DNA from: an uncultured Synergistales bacterium
GTDB taxonomy: Bacteria > Synergistota > Synergistia > Synergistales > Aminobacteriaceae
NCBI GenBank assembly: GCA_905233725.1
Contig: CAJOEM010000020.1
Span: 1 to 59,010, forward strand
Length of the DNA: 59,010 bases
Reading direction: 5' to 3'
Below the pieces are notes generated by a model. The model saw nothing but the letters and a program-made list of their open reading frames with translations. It had not been told where the DNA came from and did no database searches. This document shows positions 44,349 to 52,920 of this stretch, one piece after another. The stretch's first letter is position 1. Each line of letters begins with the position of its first letter. A program made the position numbers and the translations under genes.

Positions 44349-46166
44349 TTACGATTTTGTTCTCAGGAATTTGCGCAGAATATTTATCATCTCGCCGGGC
44401 TTAAACGGTTTTGCCAGGTAATCGTCGAATCCCAGAGCAATGTAGCGTTCTCTGGCACCACTCCCAGCGTCTGCTGTCAACGCGATGAATACCGGCAAGT
44501 GAGATTTCTTCACGTGAGTTTTCGCGTAATTCAGAGTTTCAACGCCGTCCATTCCGGGCATTCTGTGATCGAGAAAGACTATGTCGTATTTCTTGTCCTC
44601 GATTAAGTTCAGGGCTTCTTCGCCTGACATTGCGGTTTCAACCTGAGCCTGAGAATCTTTGAGCATTCCGCGCGCAACTGCGAGATTAACTTGCGTATCA
44701 TCAACCACGAGAATTTTTGCGTTCGGGAAAACTGTTGGAGCATCGTCTGGTTCTTCGGGAACGGTTTCTTTGTATTCGCGAACGGAAATATTTCTGTCGC
44801 CGAAATTTTGCGGGATCGTCACGCTGAAAATGCTGCCGACTCCGTAAGTGCTGTTGATCTCGATTTTTCCGCCCATTAAGTCAACGATGTATTTCACCAG
44901 TGTAAGCCCCAAGCCTGCTCCGGAAATATTCTGAGCCTCTTTGAAGTGCACGCGCTCAAACGGTGTGAATAATCTGTCCATGTCCTCGGCTTTGATGCCT
45001 ATGCCGGAATCCTGGACTGATATTTTGAGATTAAGTCTTGCGTGATCGATTTGCTCATACGATACATGAACTTTCACGTAACCTTCGTGTGTGTATTTCA
45101 CGGCATTGTCAACGAGATTCGATAATAACTGGCTCAGTCGCAATTCATCGCCGTTGAGATATTCGGGCATGTCTTCGTCTTCGATTTCGAGTTCGTAGCT
45201 CAGGTTCTTGGCTTTGATCATTGACGAAACGTTCTCTTCCAGGCTGATTAATAACGGGTATAAATGATAGTCTGAGTTGTAAAGATCCATTTTGCCCGAT
45301 TCGATTTTGGATATGTCAAGAATATTATTGATTATCGAGAGCAAGAGATTCCCCGCGTTCTTGATATTATGCGCAGCGTTAGTCGTGTCCGGATCATTCT
45401 CGGCTTCACGCAGAATCATCTCGTTCATGCCAAGAATTGCGTTCATCGGCGTGCGAATTTCGTGAGAAGTGCTGGCGAGAAAATTACCCTTGGCTTTTGC
45501 AGCGGAGTTTGCCTGCTTAATCGAGGATTCCGTAGCGATTCTTGCAGCTATGGTCTCGGCTTGAGCAGAGATTAATCGTCGGTAAGTCGGAGCCTCAAGA
45601 TAGAAAAACGTGAAAATCAGAATTACAGTCGCAACTGCGTATGTTGGAACCGGAATTTGGAAAATATATTGGAATATGAAAGCGTCAAGCAGCAATGTGA
45701 ACAGCAAATTCATCGTGATAAACTGACCGTTGCCGTAAAATTCCTGATATAGTAATTGCAGAACGAATCCCTCAGTGACGAACGCAATCGTGAAAACGTA
45801 GCAGAAAATCTTCGCCTGTTCAAATCCAGCGTGAACAAGCAACGCAGACATTAACGATATGAAGAACAACGCCGTGTGCAATCGTGAGAAAATCTCGTTC
45901 GTGATCCCGACATAGACAGAAATATATCGCATCAGGCAATACGCGTTGATAATCATAAGCGCGCAGAAAACACTCATCGGGATCAAATCCGGCAGCGAAA
46001 ACTCGATCACTTTCACAAATGATGCCACGAAAGTCGAGATTATCAGCCACAAAAATCTGCGGTTCATTGCGCTGCGAACTGCAAATCTGCTCGACAAAAA
46101 CACTGTGAACACGAACAAGAACGGCAACATAATCGCTTCGATCCAAATAGAACCCAATTCAGTCAT
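44349..46166 (-). CDS. membrane-bound hybrid histidine kinase with receiver domain
   Basis: 605 residues. The first ~205 residues contain about seven hydrophobic helices (MLPFLFVFTVFLSSRF onward), a membrane sensor module similar in layout to MASE or 7TM types. HisKA carries the phospho-His in STSHEIRTPMNAILGMNEM, HATPase shows LVDNAVKYTHEG, VQDSGIGI and GAGLGLTLVK. A C-terminal receiver (about 485-602) has VVDDTQVN, phospho-acceptor Asp in DIVFLDHRMPGMDG and Lys in LAKPFKPG. There is no DNA-binding output, so signalling goes through phosphotransfer to a partner elsewhere. GAAAGG lies 13 bases before the ATG. Confidence 0.92.
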   Translation of the reverse strand: MTELGSIWIEAIMLPFLFVFTVFLSSRFAVRSAMNRRFLWLIISTFVASFVKVIEFSLPDLIPMSVFCALMIINAYCLMRYISVYVGITNEIFSRLHTALFFISLMSALLVHAGFEQAKIFCYVFTIAFVTEGFVLQLLYQEFYGNGQFITMNLLFTLLLDAFIFQYIFQIPVPTYAVATVILIFTFFYLEAPTYRRLISAQAETIAARIATESSIKQANSAAKAKGNFLASTSHEIRTPMNAILGMNEMILREAENDPDTTNAAHNIKNAGNLLLSIINNILDISKIESGKMDLYNSDYHLYPLLISLEENVSSMIKAKNLSYELEIEDEDMPEYLNGDELRLSQLLSNLVDNAVKYTHEGYVKVHVSYEQIDHARLNLKISVQDSGIGIKAEDMDRLFTPFERVHFKEAQNISGAGLGLTLVKYIVDLMGGKIEINSTYGVGSIFSVTIPQNFGDRNISVREYKETVPEEPDDAPTVFPNAKILVVDDTQVNLAVARGMLKDSQAQVETAMSGEEALNLIEDKKYDIVFLDHRMPGMDGVETLNYAKTHVKKSHLPVFIALTADAGSGARERYIALGFDDYLAKPFKPGEMINILRKFLRTKS

Positions 46167-46190
46167 AAAAATTAACCAGACCTTTCAAAT

Positions 46191-46218
46191 TTAGCATGAT
46201 GATTTTAGCATGATGATT
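46191..46218. repeat. 14-bp perfect tandem duplication between divergent promoters
   Basis: TTAGCATGATGATT occurs twice back to back in the gap between the hybrid kinase gene and the permease gene, just upstream of the kinase RBS. Confidence 0.95.
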
Positions 46219-46314
46219 CATGAGTAATATTATACGCGAGAGTTTGGGATTTTTTGGTGATATAATCCAGAGCATTAAGCGACATTTGCAAAAAATTTTT
46301 TACAGGGAGTTTTG

Positions 46315-47910
46315 ATGGGAACGTTGGCTAATAAATTTTTCAGGAAGTTTGCAAGAGATAATAGCGCGAGTGAATCGAATCATGAAGCGAATCATGACTT
46401 GACACTCAGACGAAGATTGACACCGTTTAATGCGTTTGCATTTGCGTTTGGCTGCGTGATTGGCTGGAGTGCGTTCGTGATGCCTGGTGGAGTTTTTCTG
46501 CCGAGTGCCGGACCGGTTGGAACGATGATTGCGATGGAAGTTGCTGCACTTGTCATGCTGATCATATCGTACAATTACAGCTACATGATTGCGAAATTTC
46601 CACAGACTGGCGGCGAATTTATATACGCGAAACAAGCTTTCGGAAATGCTCACGGATTTCTTTGTGCGTGGCTGCTGAGTCTGAGCTATTTATCTGTTAT
46701 TCCGTTGAATGCGACGGCGTTGAATTTGATCACACGAGCAGTATTCGGGGATATTTTCAGGTTTGGCTTTCATTACGTGATTGCCGGTTATGAAGTTTAT
46801 TTCGGAGAGATGCTTCTGGCGTATGGAGCGTTGATAGTTCTCGCAGTAATCGGCTCACTCGACGTGAAAATAATCGCGAAATTGCAAACGTATCTCGTAA
46901 TAATATTATTATCCGGAATTTCAATCGTATTGCTCAGCATAGTGATCAGTCCGTTATCCGGCGGAAAAAATTTCTACCCGTTATTTGCGCCTGTGACTGA
47001 AGATTTCAACGTGAAGCCGATTGCGCAAATTCTCATTATTGCAGCGACGGCGCCGATGTCGTATGTTGGATTTGACACTGTGCCGCAATTAACGGAAGAA
47101 TCAGATTTCAGTTCAGATCGCGTGAAAGTCATCATGGACATGAGCATAGTTTGTGGAGCGTTCGTTTACGTTGCGTTGGCGTTCTTGGCTGCGTCGGTGA
47201 TTCCTGAAGGTTACAGCAGCTGGGTCGAATACGTGAATGATCTGGGAAATTTGAGCGGAACTGATGCGATTCCAACACTTGCGGTTTCGAAAATCGTGAT
47301 GGGAAACGTCGGATTAGCCTGTATATTTGCGTCGGTGATTTCGGCGATGCTCACGGGCATAATAGGATTCTACATGGCTTCGAGCAGGATATTATTCTCG
47401 ATGTCGCGCGACAAAATGATCCCGAAATGGTTCGGCAAAATTAATAATAACGGTATCCCGATTAACGCGATAATTTTCTGCATGCTATTTGCTGGCACGA
47501 CTTCGTTGCTTGGACGAGCTGCGTTGGGCTGGCTTTTCGACATGGCATCGACTGGAGCTGCTGCTGGATTTGCTTACACGTCTATAGCTGCGTGCAAATA
47601 TGCGTGGAATGAGAAGCGCAATGATATTATAATTCTCGGAGCGATTGGCTTTGTCTTCGCGATGTTGTTCGAAGTGCTGTTGCTTGTGCCGATTCCTGGA
47701 GTTCCGGGTTCGCTATCGAAGGAATCATATTTGCTGCTGTTAGTCTGGCTTGGATTAGGTGCCGCGTTCTATTCGTACAGTATGCATCGAGCTTGGCGTG
47801 TCCAAATCGTGAAGGCTATGATACAGGGGGGGGGGAACGAAAGCTTCAGAAAAGCAATCACGAGAAAATGCCGTACAATACTGGGAAAAATTGACGCACT
47901 TAAGAACTAG
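46315..47910 (+). CDS. APC-family amino-acid permease
   Basis: Inner-membrane amino-acid/polyamine transporter of 531 residues with about 12 helices. After a polar N-terminus it shows FAFGCVIGWSAFVMPGG (the unwound helix 1 substrate site), YIAKF-like FPQTGGEFIYAKQAFG, TAPMSYVGFDTVPQLTEE and ISAMLTGIIGFYMASSRILFSMSRD. The substrate is not predictable. ATG 46315 follows CAGGGAG by five bases, with TATAAT at 46261-46266 upstream. Near the 3' end a run of ten G residues (47826-47835) codes for three glycines, so slippage would alter only the last ~25 residues. Confidence 0.88.
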   Translation: MGTLANKFFRKFARDNSASESNHEANHDLTLRRRLTPFNAFAFAFGCVIGWSAFVMPGGVFLPSAGPVGTMIAMEVAALVMLIISYNYSYMIAKFPQTGGEFIYAKQAFGNAHGFLCAWLLSLSYLSVIPLNATALNLITRAVFGDIFRFGFHYVIAGYEVYFGEMLLAYGALIVLAVIGSLDVKIIAKLQTYLVIILLSGISIVLLSIVISPLSGGKNFYPLFAPVTEDFNVKPIAQILIIAATAPMSYVGFDTVPQLTEESDFSSDRVKVIMDMSIVCGAFVYVALAFLAASVIPEGYSSWVEYVNDLGNLSGTDAIPTLAVSKIVMGNVGLACIFASVISAMLTGIIGFYMASSRILFSMSRDKMIPKWFGKINNNGIPINAIIFCMLFAGTTSLLGRAALGWLFDMASTGAAAGFAYTSIAACKYAWNEKRNDIIILGAIGFVFAMLFEVLLLVPIPGVPGSLSKESYLLLLVWLGLGAAFYSYSMHRAWRVQIVKAMIQGGGNESFRKAITRKCRTILGKIDALKN

Positions 47911-47963
47911 AGACGATACGTAGCCGATACACGTATATACACGAATACATACATGAGCATGAA

Positions 47964-48001
47964 AAAGCCCCGTTCGGATTATTAAGTCTGAGCGAGGCTT
48001 T
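47964..48001. terminator. bidirectional terminator between the permease and jag
   Basis: AAAGCC..CGTTCGGA pairs with TCTGAGCG..GGCTTT (14 pairs including G-U, one mismatch) around TTATTAAG, with A and T runs on either side. Confidence 0.8.
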
Positions 48002-48024
48002 CTTGATTCGCGTTATTATTCGCG

Positions 48025-49056
48025 TTATTCTTCCTGTTCGCTGATGTCCCTGTCTCTGTCGCGGTCACGATTGCGCTCTCGATTGCGATCACGGTTGCGG
48101 TTGAAATTATTCCTGCGATTGTTATTCCTGCTGAAGCGTCCACGATCACGATCACGATTGCCTGCGTAGAATCTTCCGCCGGAACTTGAGCGTGTCGCTT
48201 CGAATTTAGGCATTATGACAACTTTCCGCAGCGGTGGTTCGCCGATTGATTCCGTCGAGACTTCCTCGCGATTCTTTAGCGTCGTGTGAATTATCCAGCG
48301 TTCCCAGCTCGCCATAGGTTCAAGACGTACTGGTCTGCCGAATCTGATAACTTGTCTGGCTGTGGCTTCGGCTAAACGTTCGAGAGTTTTGATTCTGCGT
48401 TCACGATAGCCGCAACTGTCAAGGCGTATTCTGGGTTCTTTCTTGGGATCGCGCAGAGCCAAATTCACGAGATATTCCAGAGCCTTCAGAGCGTCGCCGT
48501 AATGACCAACGATGTAATCCGAAGCATCTTCACCGACAAGCTCAATCAAGTTTCCCTCGCGAAATTCTGCCTTCGAGTTGAAGCCCATGAGTTGCAGGAC
48601 TGAATCGAGAAAATCAATTCCGCGTTCGATTAACGGAGTCGGAGTTGTGCTGTGAGTTTCGGATCCTGATTCTGACTCGAGTGCGGCTTCGGATATGTTT
48701 GCGGACTCGTTTGGAATTGCGTTTGCGTTCTCAGCTGCGAAATTATCGCGTGGTTCTGAGACGTGTTCTCTGCGTTTGTAGCGTGAATCCCTGCGTGAAT
48801 TTTGCTGTCTGTGTTCGCGTTTTTGCTGCGTGAAATTCGGAGTTTGCGATTCTGATTTTGTTTCTGGTTCTGCTTTCTTAACGAGTGAGACTTCGACTTT
48901 CATTTTGCGGCTGAACAATCCGAGGAATCCGCGTTTTGCCTCGCTGATAGTTTTCGTTTCGAGATATGATTCTTTCACGCCGAATTTATGTGCTGCGATT
49001 TTCAGAGCTTCCTGCACGTTATCGACTTCGAGTAGCAATTTTGTGTCGTTATTCAA
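48025..49056 (-). CDS. jag: RNA-binding protein Jag/KhpB with Arg/Asp/Asn-rich tail
   Basis: A 343-residue RNA-binding regulator (KhpB/EloR). The Jag-N domain fills 1-60 (ALKIAAHKFGVKESYLETKTI, RGFLGLFSRK). A long Gln/Arg/Ser linker follows, then a KH domain (about 145-215: LIELVGEDASDYIVGHYGDAL) and an R3H domain (about 220-285: RRIKTLERLAEATARQVIRFGRPVRLEPMASWERWIIH). The last ~50 residues are an Arg/Asp/Asn repeat (RDRDRGRFSRNNNRR and on) not part of the usual protein. Start TTG 49056 follows AAGGAG. It lies after yidC in the conserved rpmH-rnpA-yidD-yidC-jag order. Confidence 0.93.
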   Translation of the reverse strand: MNNDTKLLLEVDNVQEALKIAAHKFGVKESYLETKTISEAKRGFLGLFSRKMKVEVSLVKKAEPETKSESQTPNFTQQKREHRQQNSRRDSRYKRREHVSEPRDNFAAENANAIPNESANISEAALESESGSETHSTTPTPLIERGIDFLDSVLQLMGFNSKAEFREGNLIELVGEDASDYIVGHYGDALKALEYLVNLALRDPKKEPRIRLDSCGYRERRIKTLERLAEATARQVIRFGRPVRLEPMASWERWIIHTTLKNREEVSTESIGEPPLRKVVIMPKFEATRSSSGGRFYAGNRDRDRGRFSRNNNRRNNFNRNRDRNRERNRDRDRDRDISEQEE

Positions 49057-49086
49057 GATAAATTTTCACTCCTTTTTTATTTTGCG

Positions 49087-49917
49087 TTATTTAGTCTTGG
49101 GTTTTTCCTGGAATAATGCTGGCTTAGTTTTCATTTCTTCAGAAGTTTTCTTCACGACGCGCATTTGATGCACGATTCCCATCAGAGACGACACGCCCCA
49201 ATAAAGCAAAACTCCGCCCGGCAAACTGAAGCATATAAACGTCAGGAACAACGGCATGAACCAGTTCATCATAGCCATCTGAGGATTTCCCGACGAACTC
49301 AAGTGCTGCTGATACCATGTCAGGAACGCGATTATGATTAATAAAGCGAAATTGAATATCCAGACTCCGATGTTCGAGAATAACAAGCCAAGATTCGTGA
49401 ACGATGACAGGAACACCATCACGAAGCCAAGCTGTTCATCCGGGATTCTCACGCCGGATTCGTCAACAAGCCTGAGCGCGTCCGCAACCGTCGTCAAGAC
49501 TGAGCCACCAAGATTCACGCCGAAAAACGTGACTGAGTTGAATGCTTCGGTCTTTGTCAAGTCGTATAACACGCCGTAAAGCAAGATAAATATCGGCAGC
49601 TGAATTAACAGTGGCAAACAACCGCTCGCCGGATTGACTTTGTTGTTCTTGTAGAAATCCGCCATCTCACGATTCAACGCTTCTTTGTCGTCACCGTACT
49701 TGTCCTGCAGAGTCTTGATTTGTGGCTGCAATTTCTGCATTTTCTGCATACTAGTCATTTGTCGCTGCGTCAACGGGTGCATTGCGATTCGCACGATTAT
49801 CGTCAGGAAAATTATCGCAAGTCCCCACGCAAAATTTTCGCCAATTCCGATTGATGTCATTGAGTGCTGCATAAGTTCGAGAAAACTTAGCATTAGTGCT
49901 TTAGCCTGTGCCCACAT
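49087..49917 (-). CDS. yidC: membrane protein insertase YidC (short form)
   Basis: Inserts proteins into the inner membrane with or without Sec. 276 residues with five helices: a first helix region near GIGENFAWGLAIIFLTIIVRIAMHPL (with the conserved Arg in the hydrophilic groove), the cytoplasmic loop RQMTSMQKMQKLQPQIKTLQDKYG, helix pair LPLLIQLPIFILLYGVLY, and late helices with MNWFMPLFLTFICFSLPGGVLLYWGVSSL. It lacks the large periplasmic P1 domain of proteobacterial YidC, like the Gram-positive/short form. It starts 28 bases after yidD. Confidence 0.95.
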   Translation of the reverse strand: MWAQAKALMLSFLELMQHSMTSIGIGENFAWGLAIIFLTIIVRIAMHPLTQRQMTSMQKMQKLQPQIKTLQDKYGDDKEALNREMADFYKNNKVNPASGCLPLLIQLPIFILLYGVLYDLTKTEAFNSVTFFGVNLGGSVLTTVADALRLVDESGVRIPDEQLGFVMVFLSSFTNLGLLFSNIGVWIFNFALLIIIAFLTWYQQHLSSSGNPQMAMMNWFMPLFLTFICFSLPGGVLLYWGVSSLMGIVHQMRVVKKTSEEMKTKPALFQEKPKTK

Positions 49918-49945
49918 GATTGAAAATCACCGTCCAAAAATATTA

Positions 49946-50176
49946 TTAAGCATGTCTAACTGGCGGAGGATCATAGCCTCCAGAGTTTTCGTTCCAAGGG
50001 TTGCATTTCAGGATTCGCACGATTGCCAAGTACGAACCTTTGAGCAAACCCCATTCTTTGATCGCGATCAGGGCGTATTGAGAACACGTCGGGTAAAATC
50101 GGCAGTTCTTGCCAAGCAGCGGCGAAATGCAAATCTGGTAAATTCTGATCAGGATTATTGCGAGATATTTAAGCAT
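49946..50176 (-). CDS. yidD: membrane protein insertion efficiency factor YidD
   Basis: A 76-residue amphipathic protein with YQICISPLLGKNCRFYPTCS, QYALIAIKEWG and CNPWNENSGGYDPPP, the full YidD signature. It helps YidC at the inner membrane. Its start overlaps the end of rnpA by eight bases. Confidence 0.96.
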   Translation of the reverse strand: MLKYLAIILIRIYQICISPLLGKNCRFYPTCSQYALIAIKEWGLLKGSYLAIVRILKCNPWNENSGGYDPPPVRHA

Positions 50177-50582
50177 GTGTTAATAATTTCCTGAGTCTGA
50201 GAATTTTCACGAGATCTGCAGAAATTTCGTTGGATTTAGCGTCGAGACCTTTGTTTTTCAAGCTCAGCACGAATGACACGTCCGTTTTAATCGCGAATTT
50301 GCTCGTCACTTCCCTGAATGCTGCACGTAAAATTCTCTTGCCTCGATTGCGAACGTGAGCCTTGCCTTGATGTTTGCCGACAGCGTAACCAACCCTGATT
50401 TCCTGACTTGAACTTGAGCTTGATCTTGAATTTGAATCATGATTTTTGCGTTCGGGATATTTATCGCGCGTCAAGAACAACAAACGCACCAGCTCCCCAT
50501 TGACGCGAATGCCGGTGCGGAAGACCAAGTCAAATTCCCAAGCTTTTCTGATTGTTTTGATCTGAGTCTGAGTCTGAGTCAC
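50169..50582 (-). CDS. rnpA: ribonuclease P protein component
   Basis: The protein subunit of RNase P, which trims the 5' leader of tRNA precursors. WEFDLVFRTGIR is the N-terminal signature and VGYAVGKHQGKAHVRNRGKR the RNR-type RNA-binding motif. Two low-complexity parts are atypical: the start MTQTQTQIK, and an insert SNSRSSSSSSQ near residue 50, both coded by imperfect hexamer repeats. Length 137 is slightly above normal because of them. GTG 50582 is assumed; a ribosome site is weak, but the gene lies ten bases after rpmH and is likely coupled. Confidence 0.93.
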   Translation of the reverse strand: MTQTQTQIKTIRKAWEFDLVFRTGIRVNGELVRLLFLTRDKYPERKNHDSNSRSSSSSSQEIRVGYAVGKHQGKAHVRNRGKRILRAAFREVTSKFAIKTDVSFVLSLKNKGLDAKSNEISADLVKILRLRKLLTHA

Positions 50583-50592
50583 TGAATCAGGA

Positions 50593-50733
50593 TTAAGCGT
50601 GGGTTAAGAATTTGCGACCTTTTCTTCGTCTGTTGCGCAAAACTTTCCTGCCCGATGGGGAAGCTGAACGTGCTAAAAAACCTATTTTGCGTTTCCTTGG
50701 AATAACATGAGGCTGAAATGTGCCTTTCTTCAA
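50593..50733 (-). CDS. rpmH: 50S ribosomal protein L34
   Basis: A 46-residue, strongly basic protein with [17 protein letters not shown] and [19 protein letters not shown], the L34 pattern (KRTFQPsxxxRkrxhGFrxRMxtxxGRkvlxrRRxKGR). Start is TTG 50733 after GAGAGGAG. It heads the rpmH-rnpA-yidD-yidC-jag run, which often lies near dnaA and the chromosome origin, but dnaA is not next to it here. Confidence 0.96.
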   Translation of the reverse strand: MKKGTFQPHVIPRKRKIGFLARSASPSGRKVLRNRRRKGRKFLTHA

Positions 50734-50825
50734 TTCGAGATACTCCTCTCTGGTAAAAATTAAGTCCGCATGGCATTATAGCATAGCGAAAACACAGAGT
50801 ACAATAATTTGTGAGGTGAAGTATT

Positions 50826-51743
50826 TTGCAAGAAAATATTATCAAGCAATTTGTTATCGTCACAGGAATGAGTGGCGCGGGAAAAACTATGACGCTGAAA
50901 GTTCTCGAGGATTTGGGATTTATTACGATTGACAATTTGCCGCCGGAATTGTTGCCGCAAGTTTTCAAGTTGTTCTCGAATCGCCCGGAAATTTCCAGAA
51001 GCCGTGGCATTGTCGCGACGATCGATGTCAGAAATGTTAGCGAAAATTTTGCCCAGACAATCGACGAAATCTCGAAAGCCTGGGGAGGTGTTGTGAAAGT
51101 AATTTTTCTCACGGCATCGGACGAGGAATTATTGCGACGTTACGAACGCACACGAAGAGTTCATCCGTTGAACAAAGGCTTATCGACTCGCGAAGGAATC
51201 AGATTTGAACGAGAATTGCTCGCGCCGGTTTTGGATAAAGCTGATATTGTGATTGACACGTCAATGATGGATTTGCACCAACACAGGGAACGATTGCTCA
51301 AGGAATTTTTCGTGGACAGTGACGGAATTTCGATTTTGATTAGTTCGTTCGGATTCAAGCATGGTGTGCCACAGGACAGCAGCTTCATGTTGGACGTGCG
51401 CTGTTTGCCGAATCCGTATTATGTCGAAGAGCTGAGAAATTTGACCGGTGAGGACGACGCTGTGAAAAAATATCTGCTGAAATTTCAAGAGACTCACGAG
51501 TTCATGTCGCGTGTGAAAAATTTTTTTGATTTTGCAATCCCGGAATTTCTGAATAACGTTCGCGGACAAATGCATATTTCTGTCGGCTGCACCGGAGGCT
51601 GTCACAGATCAGTTGCAGTTGCGCAATGGCTGTACGAGGATTACTCGCAGAAATACAAAGGTGTGTGTGTGATTCATCGCGACAAACCGCATTCTCAAAA
51701 TCAAAATCAAAACTCTCAGATTCAAATCAGAACGGGAGTGTGA
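50826..51743 (+). CDS. rapZ: RapZ/YvcJ nucleotide-binding protein
   Basis: P-loop protein that binds GTP/ATP; in E. coli RapZ binds small RNAs controlling glucosamine synthesis, and in Bacillus YvcJ affects competence. Walker A is GMSGAGKT at residues 14-21, followed by DNLPPELLP, IFLTASDEELLRRYERTRR, VIDTSMMDLHQHR, SSFGFKHGVP, DVRCLPNPYY, and GCTGGCHRSVAVAQWL with CCH-type residues near the end. Length 305 is normal. TTG 50826 follows GAGGTGA. The last residues are a Gln/Asn repeat. yvcK follows after four bases; a whiA gene, often third in this set, is absent. Confidence 0.95.
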   Translation: MQENIIKQFVIVTGMSGAGKTMTLKVLEDLGFITIDNLPPELLPQVFKLFSNRPEISRSRGIVATIDVRNVSENFAQTIDEISKAWGGVVKVIFLTASDEELLRRYERTRRVHPLNKGLSTREGIRFERELLAPVLDKADIVIDTSMMDLHQHRERLLKEFFVDSDGISILISSFGFKHGVPQDSSFMLDVRCLPNPYYVEELRNLTGEDDAVKKYLLKFQETHEFMSRVKNFFDFAIPEFLNNVRGQMHISVGCTGGCHRSVAVAQWLYEDYSQKYKGVCVIHRDKPHSQNQNQNSQIQIRTGV

Positions 51744-51747
51744 AGCA

Positions 51748-52845
51748 ATGCAGTTTTTACTCGGAGTTTTTGCAACGCTGCTGGTATTGATATTATTCGG
51801 CAGATTGGGGCATCGTGAAAAGTTGCAGACGATTGATCGCGCAATTAATCGCAGGTTGGCGAGTGGACCATGGATTGTTGCTGTTGGCGGTGGGACTGGC
51901 TTATCGACATTGCTGCGGGGGCTGAAGGCTTTCACGCGAAATATCACGGCAGTTGTCGCTGTAACAGATGAGGGAGGAAGTTCAGGGCGCATTCGCAACG
52001 AGTGGGGAATGTTGCCGCCCGGAGATGTTCGAAATTGCATTGTGGCTTTGGCTGAGAATGACAACGAATTACGCAGCATTCTCGATTTTAGATTCGATCG
52101 CGGAGAACTGAAGGGTCATAGCCTGGGGAATTTGCTGTTGTTGGCTGTGACGGAAATGTGCGGAGATTTCAGCGTCGCAGTCGAGAAAATGAATCACCTG
52201 CTGTCGATTCGCGGACAAGTTTTGCCGGTTACAACTGAAGGCATCACTTTGATCGGGCGGACTAAATCGGGAAAATCAGTTCGTGGTGAGCTGGAAATTT
52301 CGAAATACGGCCGTGAACTCAGCGAAATTTGGCTTGAACCGCTAAATCCGAATCCGTTGGACGAAGTTTTGAGCGCGGTTGATGATGCGGATTTTATATT
52401 ACTCGGGCCGGGAAGTTTATTCACGAGTGTGATCCCGAATTTGCTTCTGCCGAAGTTTGCGAAGAAATTGCGAGACGCGGACATTCCAAAGATATACATC
52501 TGCAACTTGATGACGCAACCTGAAGAGACCGAGGGCATGAATATCGTTCAGCATTTGGATTGGGTGAGTGCGGCTTTGGGAGAAGTTCCGGATTTCATAA
52601 TTGCGAACAGTGAGCCGATTCCTGATGACATAATCGAGTCGTATAAACAGCAAGGAGCCAGTCCGTTGTTCCTGGATTATCACCAGCGCGAAAAAATTCA
52701 GAGCATGGGTTGTATTTTGGTCGAAGCACCGATTGCGTTGATTCTTGACAGCAAAGATGAAGGACGTGTTGTGCGCCATGATCCGCAGAAAGTCGCGTCG
52801 ATAATTTTCAAGATTTGCAGAAAAATAACGGAAGAAAGTGATTGA
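51748..52845 (+). CDS. yvcK: YvcK/YbhK-type gluconeogenesis factor
   Basis: A 365-residue CofD-fold protein required for growth on gluconeogenic substrates and for cell-wall homeostasis in Bacillus. An N-terminal hydrophobic helix (FLLGVFATLLVLILFG) is followed by WIVAVGGGTGLSTLLRGLK, VTDEGGSSGRIRNEWGMLPPGDVRNCI, GHSLGNLLLLA, LLGPGSLFTSVIPNLL and the final ICNLMTQPEETEGM. It binds UDP-GlcNAc or nucleotide sugars in known members. Paired with rapZ as in many bacteria. Confidence 0.94.
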   Translation: MQFLLGVFATLLVLILFGRLGHREKLQTIDRAINRRLASGPWIVAVGGGTGLSTLLRGLKAFTRNITAVVAVTDEGGSSGRIRNEWGMLPPGDVRNCIVALAENDNELRSILDFRFDRGELKGHSLGNLLLLAVTEMCGDFSVAVEKMNHLLSIRGQVLPVTTEGITLIGRTKSGKSVRGELEISKYGRELSEIWLEPLNPNPLDEVLSAVDDADFILLGPGSLFTSVIPNLLLPKFAKKLRDADIPKIYICNLMTQPEETEGMNIVQHLDWVSAALGEVPDFIIANSEPIPDDIIESYKQQGASPLFLDYHQREKIQSMGCILVEAPIALILDSKDEGRVVRHDPQKVASIIFKICRKITEESD

Positions 52846-52860
52846 TATGATGTGACAAAT

Positions 52861-52904
52861 AAAAAAAGCTCCCCTGAATAATTTTTTCAGAGGGCTTTGT
52901 TTAT
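52861..52904. terminator. terminator between yvcK and the minus-strand genes
   Basis: AGCTCCCCTGA pairs with TCAGAGGGCT (one mismatch) around ATAATTTTT. A run of seven A residues on the left makes it a strong terminator for the minus strand, and TTTGTTT on the right serves yvcK. Confidence 0.75.
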
Positions 52905-52920
52905 GGGATTATGAATAGCA

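Noticed and set aside
50734-50825. Origin of replication or DnaA boxes near rpmH
   Set aside because: The gap between rpmH and rapZ is only 92 bases. I saw no TTATNCACA boxes and dnaA is not adjacent.
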